Assembly: GCA_024235135.1 (NCBI GenBank)
Contig: JACKMZ010000013.1
Coordinates: 39,443 to 103,442 of the forward strand
Direction of reading: 5' to 3'
From: Gammaproteobacteria bacterium
Lineage (GTDB): Bacteria > Pseudomonadota > Gammaproteobacteria > Competibacterales > Competibacteraceae
DNA: 64,000 bases
Shown here piece after piece: positions 1 through 8,999 of this stretch (its first letter is position 1; every line of letters begins with the position of its first letter). Under the pieces are notes generated by a model. That model saw only the letters and a list, made by a program, of their open reading frames with translations. It had not been told where the DNA came from and made no database searches. Position numbers and translations under genes: made by a program.

Positions 1-559
1 CGAATTGCAGGGCGGCCAACGCCACGCCACCTCCCACACCGTGGATCAGCACCGTTTCGGTAGGCCGAATACGGGCTTGGGTCATGACCATGCGCCAGGC
101 GGTGAGATAGGCCGTGGGGAGAACGGCGGCGTCCTCGAACGATATTTCATCGGGCAAGGGAAACAGCATGTCGCTGGTCACGCAGATGAAGTCCGCGAAG
201 CATCCGTGAATGTGCTCACCGGGTATCTTGCACTCCAGACAAAGCATCTGTTCGCCACGGCGGCAGAACTCGCAACGCTGGCAGACCCGAGCGGGATAGA
301 TCACCACCCGGTCGCCGGGTTGCCAGCCCGTTACGTCGGAACCGACGGCATCAACGACGCCCGCGCCGTCCACACCCATGATCAGCGGTAAATCGTGGGT
401 GATGCCCAGCCCGGAATCGCGCATGTACAAATCGACATGATTGAGCGCCGAGGCATGAATGCGGACTCGGACTTCATCGGCTCCCGGCTCGGGCGTGGGC
501 TGTTCGCCTATCACCACGGAATCCGGATTGCCGTGGCTTTGCAGATAAATGGCTTTCAC
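1..559 (-). CDS. Zinc-containing alcohol dehydrogenase family protein (3' end missing)
   Basis: Medium-chain dehydrogenase/reductase cut off by the window edge; about 186 N-terminal residues are present. The start is a GTG at 559-557 after a GGAG ribosome site. The GroES-like catalytic domain shows the structural zinc cysteines in CQRCEFCRRGEQMLC (about residues 93-107), and the reading ends in a glycine-rich stretch (HGVGGGVALAAL) where the NAD(P)-binding domain begins. It lies downstream of formate dehydrogenase on the same strand, with a hairpin between them, so it may be the last gene of the benzoate operon or a separate unit. The substrate cannot be told from this part; an alcohol, quinone or enoyl-CoA are all possible. 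Confidence 0.8.
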   Translation of the reverse strand, partial: MKAIYLQSHGNPDSVVIGEQPTPEPGADEVRVRIHASALNHVDLYMRDSGLGITHDLPLIMGVDGAGVVDAVGSDVTGWQPGDRVVIYPARVCQRCEFCRRGEQMLCLECKIPGEHIHGCFADFICVTSDMLFPLPDEISFEDAAVLPTAYLTAWRMVMTQARIRPTETVLIHGVGGGVALAALQF

Positions 560-743
560 TGAATAGCTCCGTTGAAATGACCGTGTTAACCCGTGCTAAC
601 TGGAGAGTGTCCCGGTTGCACGGGTATTCCAAGCAATTGGACACCGAGACGAGCCCTGCGGCTCATCTCGGCAATGTATTCACGCGCAATGGGATTGAAA
701 AGCGGGTTTGGCGGGTCCCCAATCCGAGCGTCGATGGGGACAT
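560..743. other. Intergenic hairpin between formate dehydrogenase and alcohol dehydrogenase
   Basis: This gap holds a 12-bp inverted repeat with one mismatch and a 4-nt loop (arms 644-655 and 660-671). No T-run follows on either strand, so it is not a classical intrinsic terminator. It could be an RNA processing or stability hairpin between the two minus-strand genes. A start-less minus-strand reading frame of about 50 codons crosses the gap and was not called. Confidence 0.45.
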
Positions 744-3512
744 CTACCGTTCATCGGCTGGTCGCACGCGAACCGCGCAGTATTTGAACTCCGGGATTTT
801 CCCGTAAGGATCGAGCGCGGGATTGGTCAACAGGTTGGCGGCGGCTTCATAGTAGCAGAAGGCGATGAATACGGCCCCCAAGGGCGTTCCGGGGTCGGCG
901 CGGGCGGTCAGCGTGACTTGGCCGCGGCGGGACGCCACGGTGACGGCTCCTCCCGGTTCGATACCCAAGCGTTCGAGTTGGGTGGGATGCAACGAGGCGG
1001 TTGGCGACGGCTCCAGTGCATCCAGTACCGAGGCGCGGCGGGTCATGCTGCCGGTGTGCCAATGCTCCAACTGCCGGCCGGTGATCAGCACCATCGGGTA
1101 GTCTTGATCGGGTTGTTCGGCGGCGGGAATGATACCGGCCGGCACCAGGCGTCCCAGCCCGTCCGCCGTCGGAAAACGGTCGACGAAGACCACCCGCTCG
1201 CCCGGATCGCCTTCCCGCAGGCACGGATAAGGCGCCGCGCTGTCTTTTTCCAGGCGTTCCCAGGTGATGCCCGCGATGGACGGCATGGCCTGGCGCATCT
1301 CGGCGAATACGCTGGCCGCTCCGCTGTCATCGCCCGGATAATGCCAGCGCAGTCCCAGACGCCGAGCCAACTCCTGAATAATCCAAAGATCCTGACGGGC
1401 GTCGCCTGGAGTGTCCAACGCCCGCCGGCCGAGTTGCACCGTGCGGTCGGTATTGGTAAACGTGCCGGTCTTCTCGGGAAAGGCCGAGGCGGGTAGCACC
1501 ACGTCGGCCAAGTAGGCGGTTTCGGTGAGAAAAATGTCCTGCACCACCAGCCAATCGAGCGCCGCGAGCGCCTGGCGGGCATGACCGAGATCGGGGTCGG
1601 ACATGGCGGGATTCTCGCCCATGACGTACATGCCCCGTATTTGCCCAGCGAGCACGGCATTGATGATTTCCACCACCGTGAGTCCCGGTTCGGGGTCGGC
1701 GTCATAGTTCCAGAGCCGCTCGAATTTGGCGCGCACGGAGTCCCCATCGACCCGCTGGTAGTCCGGGAAAACCATGGGAATCAGACCGGCGTCGGAAGCG
1801 CCCTGAACGTTGTTCTGGCCCCGCAGGGGATGCAGTCCGGTGCCCGGACGCCCCACTTGCCCGGTGACCAGCGCCAAGGCGATCAGGCAACGGGCGTTGT
1901 CCGTGCCGTGGATGTGTTGGGAGACGCCCATGCCCCAGAAAATCATCGAGCCCTTCGATGTCGCGTATAAGCGCGCGACGGCTCTGATGGTATCGGGAGG
2001 AATGCCACAGACGGGCGCCATGGCTTCCGGCGTGAAGCTTTCGACGTTGCGTTTGAGCGCCTCGAAACCCGCCGTGCGCTGGGCGACAAACTCCGCGGCC
2101 ACCAGATTTTCCGTGACGATGACGTGCAGCAGGGCGTTGAGCAACGCCACATCGGTATCCGGCCGGAAGTTCAATGTATAAGCGGCGTAGCGCGCCAGTT
2201 CGGTGCGACGCGGATCGGCCAGGATGAGCTTGGCGCCTCGCTTGACGGCATTTTTCATCCAGGTCGCCGCCACGGGATGATTCACGGTGGGATTGGCGCC
2301 GATTACCAGGATGACTTCCGCTTGTTCCACGTCGGCCACCGGATTGGAAACCGCGCCGGAACCCAGTCCCTCCAGCAGCGCCGCCACGCTGGAAGCGTGA
2401 CACAGCCGCGTGCAGTGATCCACATTGTTGCTGCCGAAGCCGGTTCGAATCAATTTCTGAAACAGATAGGCTTCTTCGTTGCTGCCCTTGGCCGAGCCGA
2501 ATCCCGCCAAGGCGCGGGAGCCACGGGAGTCGCGCAGGTCGCGGAGCCGGCCCGCCGCCAGATCGAGAGCTTCATCCCATTCGGCTTCGCGGAACACCGC
2601 CCAGGGATTGGCGGGATCGACCGTGAAATCCTTGGTTTTCGGAATGCCCGGCCGGCGGATCAAGGGTTTGGTCAAACGGTGGGGATGGTTGACGTAGTCG
2701 AATCCGAAACGGCCTTTGACACACAGGCGGCCGTGATTGGCGGGACCATCCCGGCCATCCACCCAAAGGATGCGATTGTCCTTGACGGCGTAGGTGAGTT
2801 GGCAGCCCACCCCGCAATAAGGACAGACCGAATCCACCCGTTTGTCCGGAGTCTGCCGCCAGACGGCCTGGGCGGGAGCCAACGCGCCGGTGGGACAGGC
2901 TTGCACGCATTCGCCGCAACCCACGCAACTCGATTGGCCCATCGGGTCATCGAAGTCGAAAACGATTTTGGCGTGGTGGCCACGGTGGGCGTAACCGATG
3001 ACGTCGTTGACTTGTTCCTCGCGGCAGGCGCGCAGGCAGCGGGTGCACTGTATGCAGGCATCCAGATTCACCGCCATGGCGGGGTGCGAGGCATCAGCGG
3101 CGGGTTGCCGGCGGGGCGCGAAGCGAGCTTGAGTCAGGCCGCGTTTTTGCGCCCAGCCGTGCAATTCGGAATCCGGTTTGTAAACGGCGTCCGGCATATC
3201 CGACAGCAGCAGCTCCAAGACCATGTTTTGGGAATGTCGCGCCCTGGGACTGGTGCTGGAGACCTTCATGTCGGTCTGCGGAAAGCGGCAGCAGGAAGGC
3301 GCCAACACGCGTTCGCCCATGATCTCCACGACGCAGGCCCGGCAATTGCCGTCGGGGCGCAGCCCCTCCCGGTAGCACAGATGAGGGATTTCGATGCCGT
3401 GCCGCTGGGCGGCCTGGAGAATGGTTTCGCCCGGACGCGCGCTAATGCGCCGGTCGTCCATCTCGAAAGAAATCAACATGGATTCCAGGGATTGTGACAG
3501 CGCGGTAGTCAA
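744..3512 (-). CDS. fdsA: NAD-dependent formate dehydrogenase, alpha (molybdenum/tungsten) subunit
   Basis: Catalytic subunit of a soluble FdsABG-type formate dehydrogenase (formate to CO2, electrons to NAD+). Domains in order: an N-terminal 2Fe-2S domain (Cys46, 57, 60, 74/75), two 4Fe-4S clusters (CIQCTRCLRAC near 153-163, CVGCGECVQAC near 196-206), a further 4Fe-4S motif (CPYCGVGC near 230-237) and the bis-MGD domain. The family's active-site Cys-His pair is in DHCTRLCHA (about C371-H372). The 922 residues fit the family. The start taken is a TTG at 3512 because AGGAG lies 7 nt upstream; the first ATG (3479) has a weaker site. It follows the fused beta/gamma subunit. FdhD/FdsC and FdsD are not seen in the window. 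The family assignment is strong; the substrate is inferred. Confidence 0.88.
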   Translation of the reverse strand: MTTALSQSLESMLISFEMDDRRISARPGETILQAAQRHGIEIPHLCYREGLRPDGNCRACVVEIMGERVLAPSCCRFPQTDMKVSSTSPRARHSQNMVLELLLSDMPDAVYKPDSELHGWAQKRGLTQARFAPRRQPAADASHPAMAVNLDACIQCTRCLRACREEQVNDVIGYAHRGHHAKIVFDFDDPMGQSSCVGCGECVQACPTGALAPAQAVWRQTPDKRVDSVCPYCGVGCQLTYAVKDNRILWVDGRDGPANHGRLCVKGRFGFDYVNHPHRLTKPLIRRPGIPKTKDFTVDPANPWAVFREAEWDEALDLAAGRLRDLRDSRGSRALAGFGSAKGSNEEAYLFQKLIRTGFGSNNVDHCTRLCHASSVAALLEGLGSGAVSNPVADVEQAEVILVIGANPTVNHPVAATWMKNAVKRGAKLILADPRRTELARYAAYTLNFRPDTDVALLNALLHVIVTENLVAAEFVAQRTAGFEALKRNVESFTPEAMAPVCGIPPDTIRAVARLYATSKGSMIFWGMGVSQHIHGTDNARCLIALALVTGQVGRPGTGLHPLRGQNNVQGASDAGLIPMVFPDYQRVDGDSVRAKFERLWNYDADPEPGLTVVEIINAVLAGQIRGMYVMGENPAMSDPDLGHARQALAALDWLVVQDIFLTETAYLADVVLPASAFPEKTGTFTNTDRTVQLGRRALDTPGDARQDLWIIQELARRLGLRWHYPGDDSGAASVFAEMRQAMPSIAGITWERLEKDSAAPYPCLREGDPGERVVFVDRFPTADGLGRLVPAGIIPAAEQPDQDYPMVLITGRQLEHWHTGSMTRRASVLDALEPSPTASLHPTQLERLGIEPGGAVTVASRRGQVTLTARADPGTPLGAVFIAFCYYEAAANLLTNPALDPYGKIPEFKYCAVRVRPADER

Positions 3513-3559
3513 ACGGTTACTCCTGCGTTGCGCTCAATGGATTGCCTCGGTTTGTTGGT

Positions 3560-5254
3560 TCACGCGCGGTGTCGATGCAATTCGTCGGGAAAATACTGGA
3601 TGACGCAGCGGATACAGTTCGGGGCGGCCTGACCCAGGCCGCAGATGGACGCATCCGCCATCGCCTGCGCCAGTTCTTCCAGCAACGCTGTGTCCCAGTG
3701 CGGGGCTTCCATCAACGTGGCGGCCTTGGCCGTTCCCACGCGGCAAGGCGTGCACTGGCCGCAGGATTCCTCGGCGAAGAAACGCATCGTGTTGCGGGCC
3801 GCATCCAGCGCCGTGTCCTGTTGCGACAGGACGATCACCGCGGCGGAACCGATGAAACAGCCATATTCGTTCAAGGTATCGAAGTCCAGCGGCAAATCGC
3901 CCAGCGCGGCGGGCAACAGGCCGCCCGAGGCGCCGCCGGGGAGATAGGCGTAGAGTTCGTGGCCGGGTTGCATGCCGCCGGCGTATTCGGCGATCAATTC
4001 GCGAACCGTGATGCCGGCGGGGGCGAGATACACCCCCGGCCGGTTGACCCGCCCGGATACCGAAAAACTGCGCAGGCCCTGGCGGCCATGACGGCCTTGC
4101 CCGGTGAACCAGTCGCTGCCCTTTTCCAGGATGTCGCGCACCCAGTAGAGCGTTTCGAAATTTTGTTCCAAAGTCGGCTTGCCGAACAAACCTACTTGGG
4201 CGACATAAGGCGGCCGCAGCCGGGGTACGCCGCGTTTGCCTTCGAGCGATTCGATCATGGCCGATTCCTCGCCGCAGATATAGGCTCCGGCCCCACGCCT
4301 GAGCGCGATCGACGGCAGGGGTCCAGGCGGGTCGGCCTGCAAACGAGCCAGTTCCTGGGTCAGAATGGCGCGGCAATGGGCATATTCGTCGCGCAGATAG
4401 ATATAGATTTCCGCTATGCCGATGACGGTTGCCGCGATCAGCATCCCTTCGAGGAAACGGTGGGGATCGCGTTCGAGATACCAACGGTCCTTGAAGGTGC
4501 CGGGTTCGCCTTCGTCGATATTGACGGCCATCAGCCGCGGCGCGGGCTCGGCGCGGACGATGCGCCATTTCCTGCCGGCTGGAAATCCGGCGCCGCCCAG
4601 GCCGCGCAGCCCCGAATGTTCGAGAGTGACCAGGGCTTGCTCGGCTGGAAGGCGGCCGGCGAGCACATCCTGCCAGGTCCGATACCCGCCGGCTTCGCGA
4701 TACGTTGCGTACTCGACGTAATCCGGGACCACCGCCTCGGTCGCCCGCGCGCGCGCGGCTTCGGATACGCCATCCGGCGTGGCCCGGCCAATGGCGTTGC
4801 GCCCGACCACCGCCACCGGCGCTTGCTCGCAACGCCCGACACAGGGTGCGGGGATCACGCGGACCTCGTTCCCGAGCCGGGAAGGCAGCTCCGCCAACAA
4901 ACGGGCCGCCCCGGCGAGCGAGCAGGACAATGAATCGCAAACCCGCACCGTGAGGGTGGCCGGCGCCCGATCCGACTCTTTGACGATATCGAAATGATGG
5001 TAAAAGGTGGCGACTTCGTAGACTTCCGCCGTCGCCAGGCGCATTTCCAAGGCCAAGGCGGTCAGGTGCGCGGCGGACAGACAGCCGAAGGCGTCCTGGA
5101 TGCGGTGCAGATGCTCGATCAGCAGATCGCGCCGTCGGGGCTCTTCGCCCAGCAGGGTTTGAACGTCGCGCAAAGCCTGGGCATCGACGGTGCGTCCCTT
5201 GAGGGTGCGGCGGGCCTTGCGCCGGGGTAGGGTCGAACGCGGATCGGACGTCAT
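3560..5254 (-). CDS. fdsB: Formate dehydrogenase fused gamma-beta subunit (NuoE-NuoF-like)
   Basis: NADH-side electron module of the formate dehydrogenase. The N-terminal 150 residues form a NuoE/FdsG thioredoxin-like 2Fe-2S domain (cysteines near 106, 111, 138 and 142). The rest is NuoF/FdsB-like, with glycine-rich FMN/NADH motifs (LRGLGGAGFPAGRKW, GAYICGEESAMIESLEGKRG) and a C-terminal 4Fe-4S motif (ESCGQCTPCRVGT plus a later cysteine). In many operons gamma and beta are separate genes; here they are one 564-residue protein. Its ATG overlaps the thioesterase stop by 4 bp (ATGA), implying translational coupling. Electrons from the alpha subunit would reduce NAD+ here. A hydrogenase or complex I module is less likely given the adjacent FdsA. 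Confidence 0.88.
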   Translation of the reverse strand: MTSDPRSTLPRRKARRTLKGRTVDAQALRDVQTLLGEEPRRRDLLIEHLHRIQDAFGCLSAAHLTALALEMRLATAEVYEVATFYHHFDIVKESDRAPATLTVRVCDSLSCSLAGAARLLAELPSRLGNEVRVIPAPCVGRCEQAPVAVVGRNAIGRATPDGVSEAARARATEAVVPDYVEYATYREAGGYRTWQDVLAGRLPAEQALVTLEHSGLRGLGGAGFPAGRKWRIVRAEPAPRLMAVNIDEGEPGTFKDRWYLERDPHRFLEGMLIAATVIGIAEIYIYLRDEYAHCRAILTQELARLQADPPGPLPSIALRRGAGAYICGEESAMIESLEGKRGVPRLRPPYVAQVGLFGKPTLEQNFETLYWVRDILEKGSDWFTGQGRHGRQGLRSFSVSGRVNRPGVYLAPAGITVRELIAEYAGGMQPGHELYAYLPGGASGGLLPAALGDLPLDFDTLNEYGCFIGSAAVIVLSQQDTALDAARNTMRFFAEESCGQCTPCRVGTAKAATLMEAPHWDTALLEELAQAMADASICGLGQAAPNCIRCVIQYFPDELHRHRA

Positions 5255-5676
5255 GCCATGTACTTTTCCATGCGCGTCCGCAGCTCTTCCGGAAACGGAA
5301 TCGGCCGCTGGGTATCCAGGGAAATCAGCACGATCAGCAACTTGGCTTGCACCCGCGGGAAATCATCGGGATGATTGGCCGATACGTCGAGATGCAGGGA
5401 GCTGTTGCCGATCTGCCGCACGGCGAGGCGCATGCGCAGGGTCTCACCGACTTCGCTGGGCAGCAGAAAATCGCACTCGATCTTACGCATTGGCGTGCCC
5501 ATGCGCTCGACGGTGTGAAAGGCCGCGAAATCGGTTTTCAAGCCCTGGTTGAACCAATCCTCGACCAACTCGTTGAACAGTACGAAATACTGCGGGTAGA
5601 ACACGATGCCGGCTGGATCGCAGTGATGGAAGCGTATCAGCTTGTCGCAAACAAAGACGTGGGGACCGTTTTTCAT
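5251..5676 (-). CDS. 4-hydroxybenzoyl-CoA thioesterase family (hot-dog) acyl-CoA thioesterase
   Basis: A 141-residue single hot-dog protein. The segment HHCDPAGIVFYPQYF (near residue 20) matches the 4HBT family active site, where the Asp is catalytic. It likely hydrolyses an aryl- or acyl-CoA to the free acid and CoA. In a benzoyl-CoA operon it may rescue CoA from dead-end aromatic CoA esters, which is inference from context. It is coupled to the downstream gene by a 4-bp overlap and lies 8 bp after the hydrolase gene, so it is well inside the operon. The true acyl-CoA substrate is unknown. Confidence 0.85.
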   Translation of the reverse strand: MKNGPHVFVCDKLIRFHHCDPAGIVFYPQYFVLFNELVEDWFNQGLKTDFAAFHTVERMGTPMRKIECDFLLPSEVGETLRMRLAVRQIGNSSLHLDVSANHPDDFPRVQAKLLIVLISLDTQRPIPFPEELRTRMEKYMA

Positions 5677-5684
5677 GGGCTTTC

Positions 5685-6506
5685 TCAGTTTTCCAAAAGA
5701 CCGCCGGGCTGACGCCAGCCGCCGGCGCCGGACGCGCCGTCCAGGGTCCGCAGGCGGTCGATGAAATGGGCGCAGGCGGTAATCACCGCCTGGGGTTGGT
5801 CGCGATGCGGCGAATGCCGGCAGTCCTGCAGTTTCAGCAGATCCGCGTCGGGGGCCTGGCGGGCGATGCGATCGATTTGTTCCAGCGTGCCGTATTCGTC
5901 ATCCTCGCCCTGAATGGCCAGAATCGGACAGCGGATGCGGGGCAGATACTCCTCGATGTTCCAAGCGCGGAAATCGGGGTGCAGCCAAATGTCGTTCCAG
6001 CCCCAGAACGCGGAATCCACGTCCGCGTGATATCGGCTTAATTTATCCCGTAGATCAGTCGTCAGATAAGTTTGTCTGGCGGCCTGAATACTGGTGATGG
6101 AAATATCCTCCACCATCACGTGCGGGGCCATCACGATCACGCCGGTCACCGGCCGGTCGGCGCCGCCCGCATGGATCAGCGCGATGGAAGCCCCGTCGCT
6201 ATGGCCGAGGAGAATCGGCTGGCTGATTTCCAGTTGCTCCAGCAGGGCCGGCAATGTCTGCAGGGCTTCCTCGTGCATGAAATCGACGGCGCGAGAAGAT
6301 GTCAGGGGGTCGGACCAACCATAGCCGTAACGGGAATAGACCAACACGTTGCAACGGGCCGCCTTCGCTACCCAATCGGGAAAGTCCCGCCACATGGCGA
6401 TTGACCCCAGTCCTTCATGAAGCATAACGAGGGTGGGATCGGCCGGGTGAGCCGCCTCGATGCGTTTGTACTCGATACGCCGCGAGTTTACGGTCAAAAA
6501 AGGCAT
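5685..6506 (-). CDS. Alpha/beta hydrolase
   Basis: A 273-residue alpha/beta hydrolase with a nucleophile elbow GHSDGAS (Ser near 103), an oxyanion-side motif MLHEGLGS, a candidate acid in QGEDDEYGT and a C-terminal histidine in CRHSPHRDQP. No signal peptide is seen, so it is cytoplasmic. The gene abuts livF with no gap and has a GGGAGT ribosome site inside the livF 3' end. I recall similar hydrolases beside benzoate-CoA ligase and ABC importer genes in box clusters, but the substrate is not established. Ester or thioester hydrolysis is a reasonable guess. Confidence 0.82.
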   Translation of the reverse strand: MPFLTVNSRRIEYKRIEAAHPADPTLVMLHEGLGSIAMWRDFPDWVAKAARCNVLVYSRYGYGWSDPLTSSRAVDFMHEEALQTLPALLEQLEISQPILLGHSDGASIALIHAGGADRPVTGVIVMAPHVMVEDISITSIQAARQTYLTTDLRDKLSRYHADVDSAFWGWNDIWLHPDFRAWNIEEYLPRIRCPILAIQGEDDEYGTLEQIDRIARQAPDADLLKLQDCRHSPHRDQPQAVITACAHFIDRLRTLDGASGAGGWRQPGGLLEN

Positions 6507-7220
6507 TCATACTCCCAAATAGCGGTGCAATAATCCGGGTTGGTTGCGCGCGTCGGCGCTGTTCGCCTCGAACGCGACTTGACCCTTGTTCAAGACGACG
6601 ATCCGATCGCTGATATCGAGGATAGCCGAATGGTTCTTGTCGACGATGACGGTGGTGATGCCGGTTGCCTGAATGTGCTGGATGATTTTCCATATTTCGC
6701 GCCGGATGAGCGGCGCAAGCCCTTCGGTCGCTTCATCCAACAGCAATAAATCCGGGTTGGTCAGCAGGGCGCGGCCAATGGTGAGCATTTGTTGTTCCCC
6801 GCCGGACAGTTGCCAGCCGCCGTTATCCAAACGTTCGGCCAAGCGCGGAAAGGTGGCGAGGATGCGCTCGTAGGTCCAATGGTAATGGCCGTCCACTCCG
6901 GCTCGGGCGGCCATCACCAGGTTTTCCCGCACGCTGAGGTTGGGGAAAATGCCCCGCCCCTCGGGGACGTAGGCGATTCCTTGGCGGGCTATCAAATGCG
7001 GGGCCGCGCGGGTCATCAAACTGCCGCGCACCAGCACTTCGCCATCACGTTGGCTCACCAGCCCCAACATGCTTCGAATGAGTGTGGTCTTGCCCATCCC
7101 GTTGCGTCCCAGCAAGCCAATGGTTTCTCCACGCTCCACCCGAAAATTGACGCCATGCAAGATGTGGCTCGCTCCGTAATACGCGTGCAGTTCCCGCGCT
7201 TCGAGCAAGGTGTCACTCAT
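6507..7220 (-). CDS. livF: Branched-chain-type ABC importer ATPase LivF
   Basis: ATPase of a hydrophobic/branched-chain amino acid type ABC importer, here probably for benzoate or a related aromatic acid. Walker A GRNGMGKTT, signature LSGGEQQM and Walker B LLLLDEAT are all present; the 237-residue length is typical of LivF. The start overlaps the livG stop by 4 bp (ATGA). It works with LivG as a heterodimer on the LivH/LivM membrane pair. The aromatic substrate is inferred from the adjacent benzoate-CoA ligase and box genes. Confidence 0.9.
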   Translation of the reverse strand: MSDTLLEARELHAYYGASHILHGVNFRVERGETIGLLGRNGMGKTTLIRSMLGLVSQRDGEVLVRGSLMTRAAPHLIARQGIAYVPEGRGIFPNLSVRENLVMAARAGVDGHYHWTYERILATFPRLAERLDNGGWQLSGGEQQMLTIGRALLTNPDLLLLDEATEGLAPLIRREIWKIIQHIQATGITTVIVDKNHSAILDISDRIVVLNKGQVAFEANSADARNQPGLLHRYLGV

Positions 7221-7972
7221 GGGTCGTCCTCGTGGCCGAGGTACGCCTGTTGCACGGCCACGCTACTGCGAATTTGGCGAGGGGGGCCGTGTTCGAGCAC
7301 CTGACCGTTGACCATGACGGTAATCACGTCGGCTATGGCGAACACCGCGTCCATGTCGTGCTCGACAATCAGTATCGCATGGTGCGGGGACAGTTGTTTG
7401 AGCAACTGGACCATCTGCGCCGACTCCTCGCTGCCCATGCCGGCGAGTGGTTCGTCGAGCAGGAGCACATCCGGGCGCGTGGCCAGCACCATGGCGATTT
7501 CGAGTTGACGTTGCTCACCGTGGCTTAAGGTAGAGGCTACGTCGTCGCGACGATCGCTCAGACCCGTTCGCTCCAGGGCCGACAGGGCCGTGTCGACTAT
7601 CTCTTTATACGAGAGTGCGCTGGAAAATATCTTGAACGGGCGCGGCTGGCGGGATTGAGCCGCCAAGCGGGTGTTTTCGAAGACGGTGAAGCTCGGAAAT
7701 ATGTTGGTCTTTTGATAGCTGCGCCCGATACCGATCCGTGAGCGGCGATGGGCGCTGAAACCGGAAATCTCCTGATCGCCGAACCGGATGCTGCCGTGCG
7801 AAGCCGCGACGTCCCCCGACAAGAGGTTGATGAGCGTCGTCTTACCCGCTCCGTTGGGGCCGAGAACGGCGTGTAGCTGGCCTCGGCGCAACGTGATCGA
7901 GACCTGGCTGTTGGCGGCGATGCCGCCGTAATGGCGGCTCAGGTTGTCAGTGAAGAGAATCGCTTCGGTCAT
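7217..7972 (-). CDS. livG: Branched-chain-type ABC importer ATPase LivG
   Basis: Second ATPase of the importer, 251 residues from the ATG at 7972, which follows a strong AGGAGGA site; an upstream in-frame start would add 19 unlikely residues. Walker A is GPNGAGKTT, the signature region reads LSHGEQRQLE (a variant of LSGGQ with His at the third position) and Walker B is VLLLDEPLAGM. The gene overlaps livM by 26 bp. LivG normally pairs with LivF in the inner-membrane complex. Confidence 0.9.
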   Translation of the reverse strand: MTEAILFTDNLSRHYGGIAANSQVSITLRRGQLHAVLGPNGAGKTTLINLLSGDVAASHGSIRFGDQEISGFSAHRRSRIGIGRSYQKTNIFPSFTVFENTRLAAQSRQPRPFKIFSSALSYKEIVDTALSALERTGLSDRRDDVASTLSHGEQRQLEIAMVLATRPDVLLLDEPLAGMGSEESAQMVQLLKQLSPHHAILIVEHDMDAVFAIADVITVMVNGQVLEHGPPRQIRSSVAVQQAYLGHEDDP

Positions 7973-8996
7973 TGGCGGATTCCTCCTGCGCGATGTCCGG
8001 CGGGTCGTTGCCGGCCGGTGGTTTGACATTGGCGGTTTTCCCCAACAGGCTGGCGCGCAGCAAGGGGCCGATGCTGCGCAGACCCCCGGGCAGATACAGT
8101 ACCAATAGCACGATAATCACACCCATAAAAAGTTGCCAGTGCTTGGTGAGCGAAGACAAAAACTCCTGCAACAGCACAAAGACGAATGCCCCGATGGCCG
8201 CGCCGTAAAACGCACCCTGGCCACCCAGAATGACCATCAGAAGCACACTCCCGGATTGATGCCAGGACAAAATTTCCGGGTTGACGAAACCGTACTGACA
8301 AGCCGACAGATAGCCCGCGAATCCCGCCAGGCTCCCCCCTATGGCGAAACTGGCGAGCTTGTAATAGAAAACGGGATAACCCAGCGATTGCATCCGATGT
8401 TCATTGGTCTTGATGCCGACCAGCGCATGCCCGAACGGCGAGCGCAGAATGCGACACAGCAGAAAATAGCTGACGACCAGCGAGATCAGGACGAAGTAAT
8501 AAAAATGAAGGGTGTTTTCCAGGTCGAACGGTTTGAAGCCGGCGATGGCGGCGTCCGGCTTGAAATAGAGAAACAAGCCGTCCGAACCACCGCCGAGGTC
8601 AGTGTCGTGGAAGACGAAGTAGAACATCTGAGCGAAGGCCAAGGTAACCATAATGAAATAGACGCCCTTGGTGCGCAGTACGAACAACCCGATCACCAGA
8701 GCGGCCAAGGCGGATACCAGAATCGCGACGCCCAGCGTCAACCACAGATTGGCCGCTTCGTACTGCGGCGCGATTAACGCCAGAGTGTAGCCGGCCAGGC
8801 CAAAAAACGCGGCGTGTCCCAAACTGACCAGGCCCGTGTAGCCCACCAATAAATCCAGACTCATGGCAAATATCGCCATGATCATGATCTTGGTCAGCAG
8901 TTCGGTATAGAAGGTCAATTCAAACAGCGGGAAGGCGGCCAAGACGGCGAGACTCAACCATAACGGTAGCTGTAATCGGGAAACGATCTGTTGCAT
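7947..8996 (-). CDS. livM: Branched-chain-type ABC importer permease LivM
   Basis: Inner-membrane permease of 349 residues with many hydrophobic segments and the LivM-type motif LLVGYTGLVSLGHAAFFGLA near the N terminus. It partners LivH. It starts 3 bp after the livH stop and its 3' end overlaps livG, so all importer genes are co-translated. The last 40 or so residues are hydrophilic and probably cytoplasmic. Confidence 0.9.
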   Translation of the reverse strand: MQQIVSRLQLPLWLSLAVLAAFPLFELTFYTELLTKIMIMAIFAMSLDLLVGYTGLVSLGHAAFFGLAGYTLALIAPQYEAANLWLTLGVAILVSALAALVIGLFVLRTKGVYFIMVTLAFAQMFYFVFHDTDLGGGSDGLFLYFKPDAAIAGFKPFDLENTLHFYYFVLISLVVSYFLLCRILRSPFGHALVGIKTNEHRMQSLGYPVFYYKLASFAIGGSLAGFAGYLSACQYGFVNPEILSWHQSGSVLLMVILGGQGAFYGAAIGAFVFVLLQEFLSSLTKHWQLFMGVIIVLLVLYLPGGLRSIGPLLRASLLGKTANVKPPAGNDPPDIAQEESANDRSDSLH

Positions 8997-8999
8997 GGC

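Noticed and set aside
560..743. Minus-strand frame of about 50 codons (containing NPIAREYIAEMSRRARLGVQ) between fdsA and the alcohol dehydrogenase
   Set aside because: It looks protein-like but has no start codon at a useful place and no ribosome site; it does not match the FdsD subunit.
708..1496. Plus-strand frame of 262 codons opposite fdsA
   Set aside because: Shadow of the strongly supported fdsA gene; GC-rich composition gives long antisense frames throughout the window.
3542..4933. Plus-strand frame of 463 codons
   Set aside because: Antisense shadow of the fused formate dehydrogenase gene, with no motifs.
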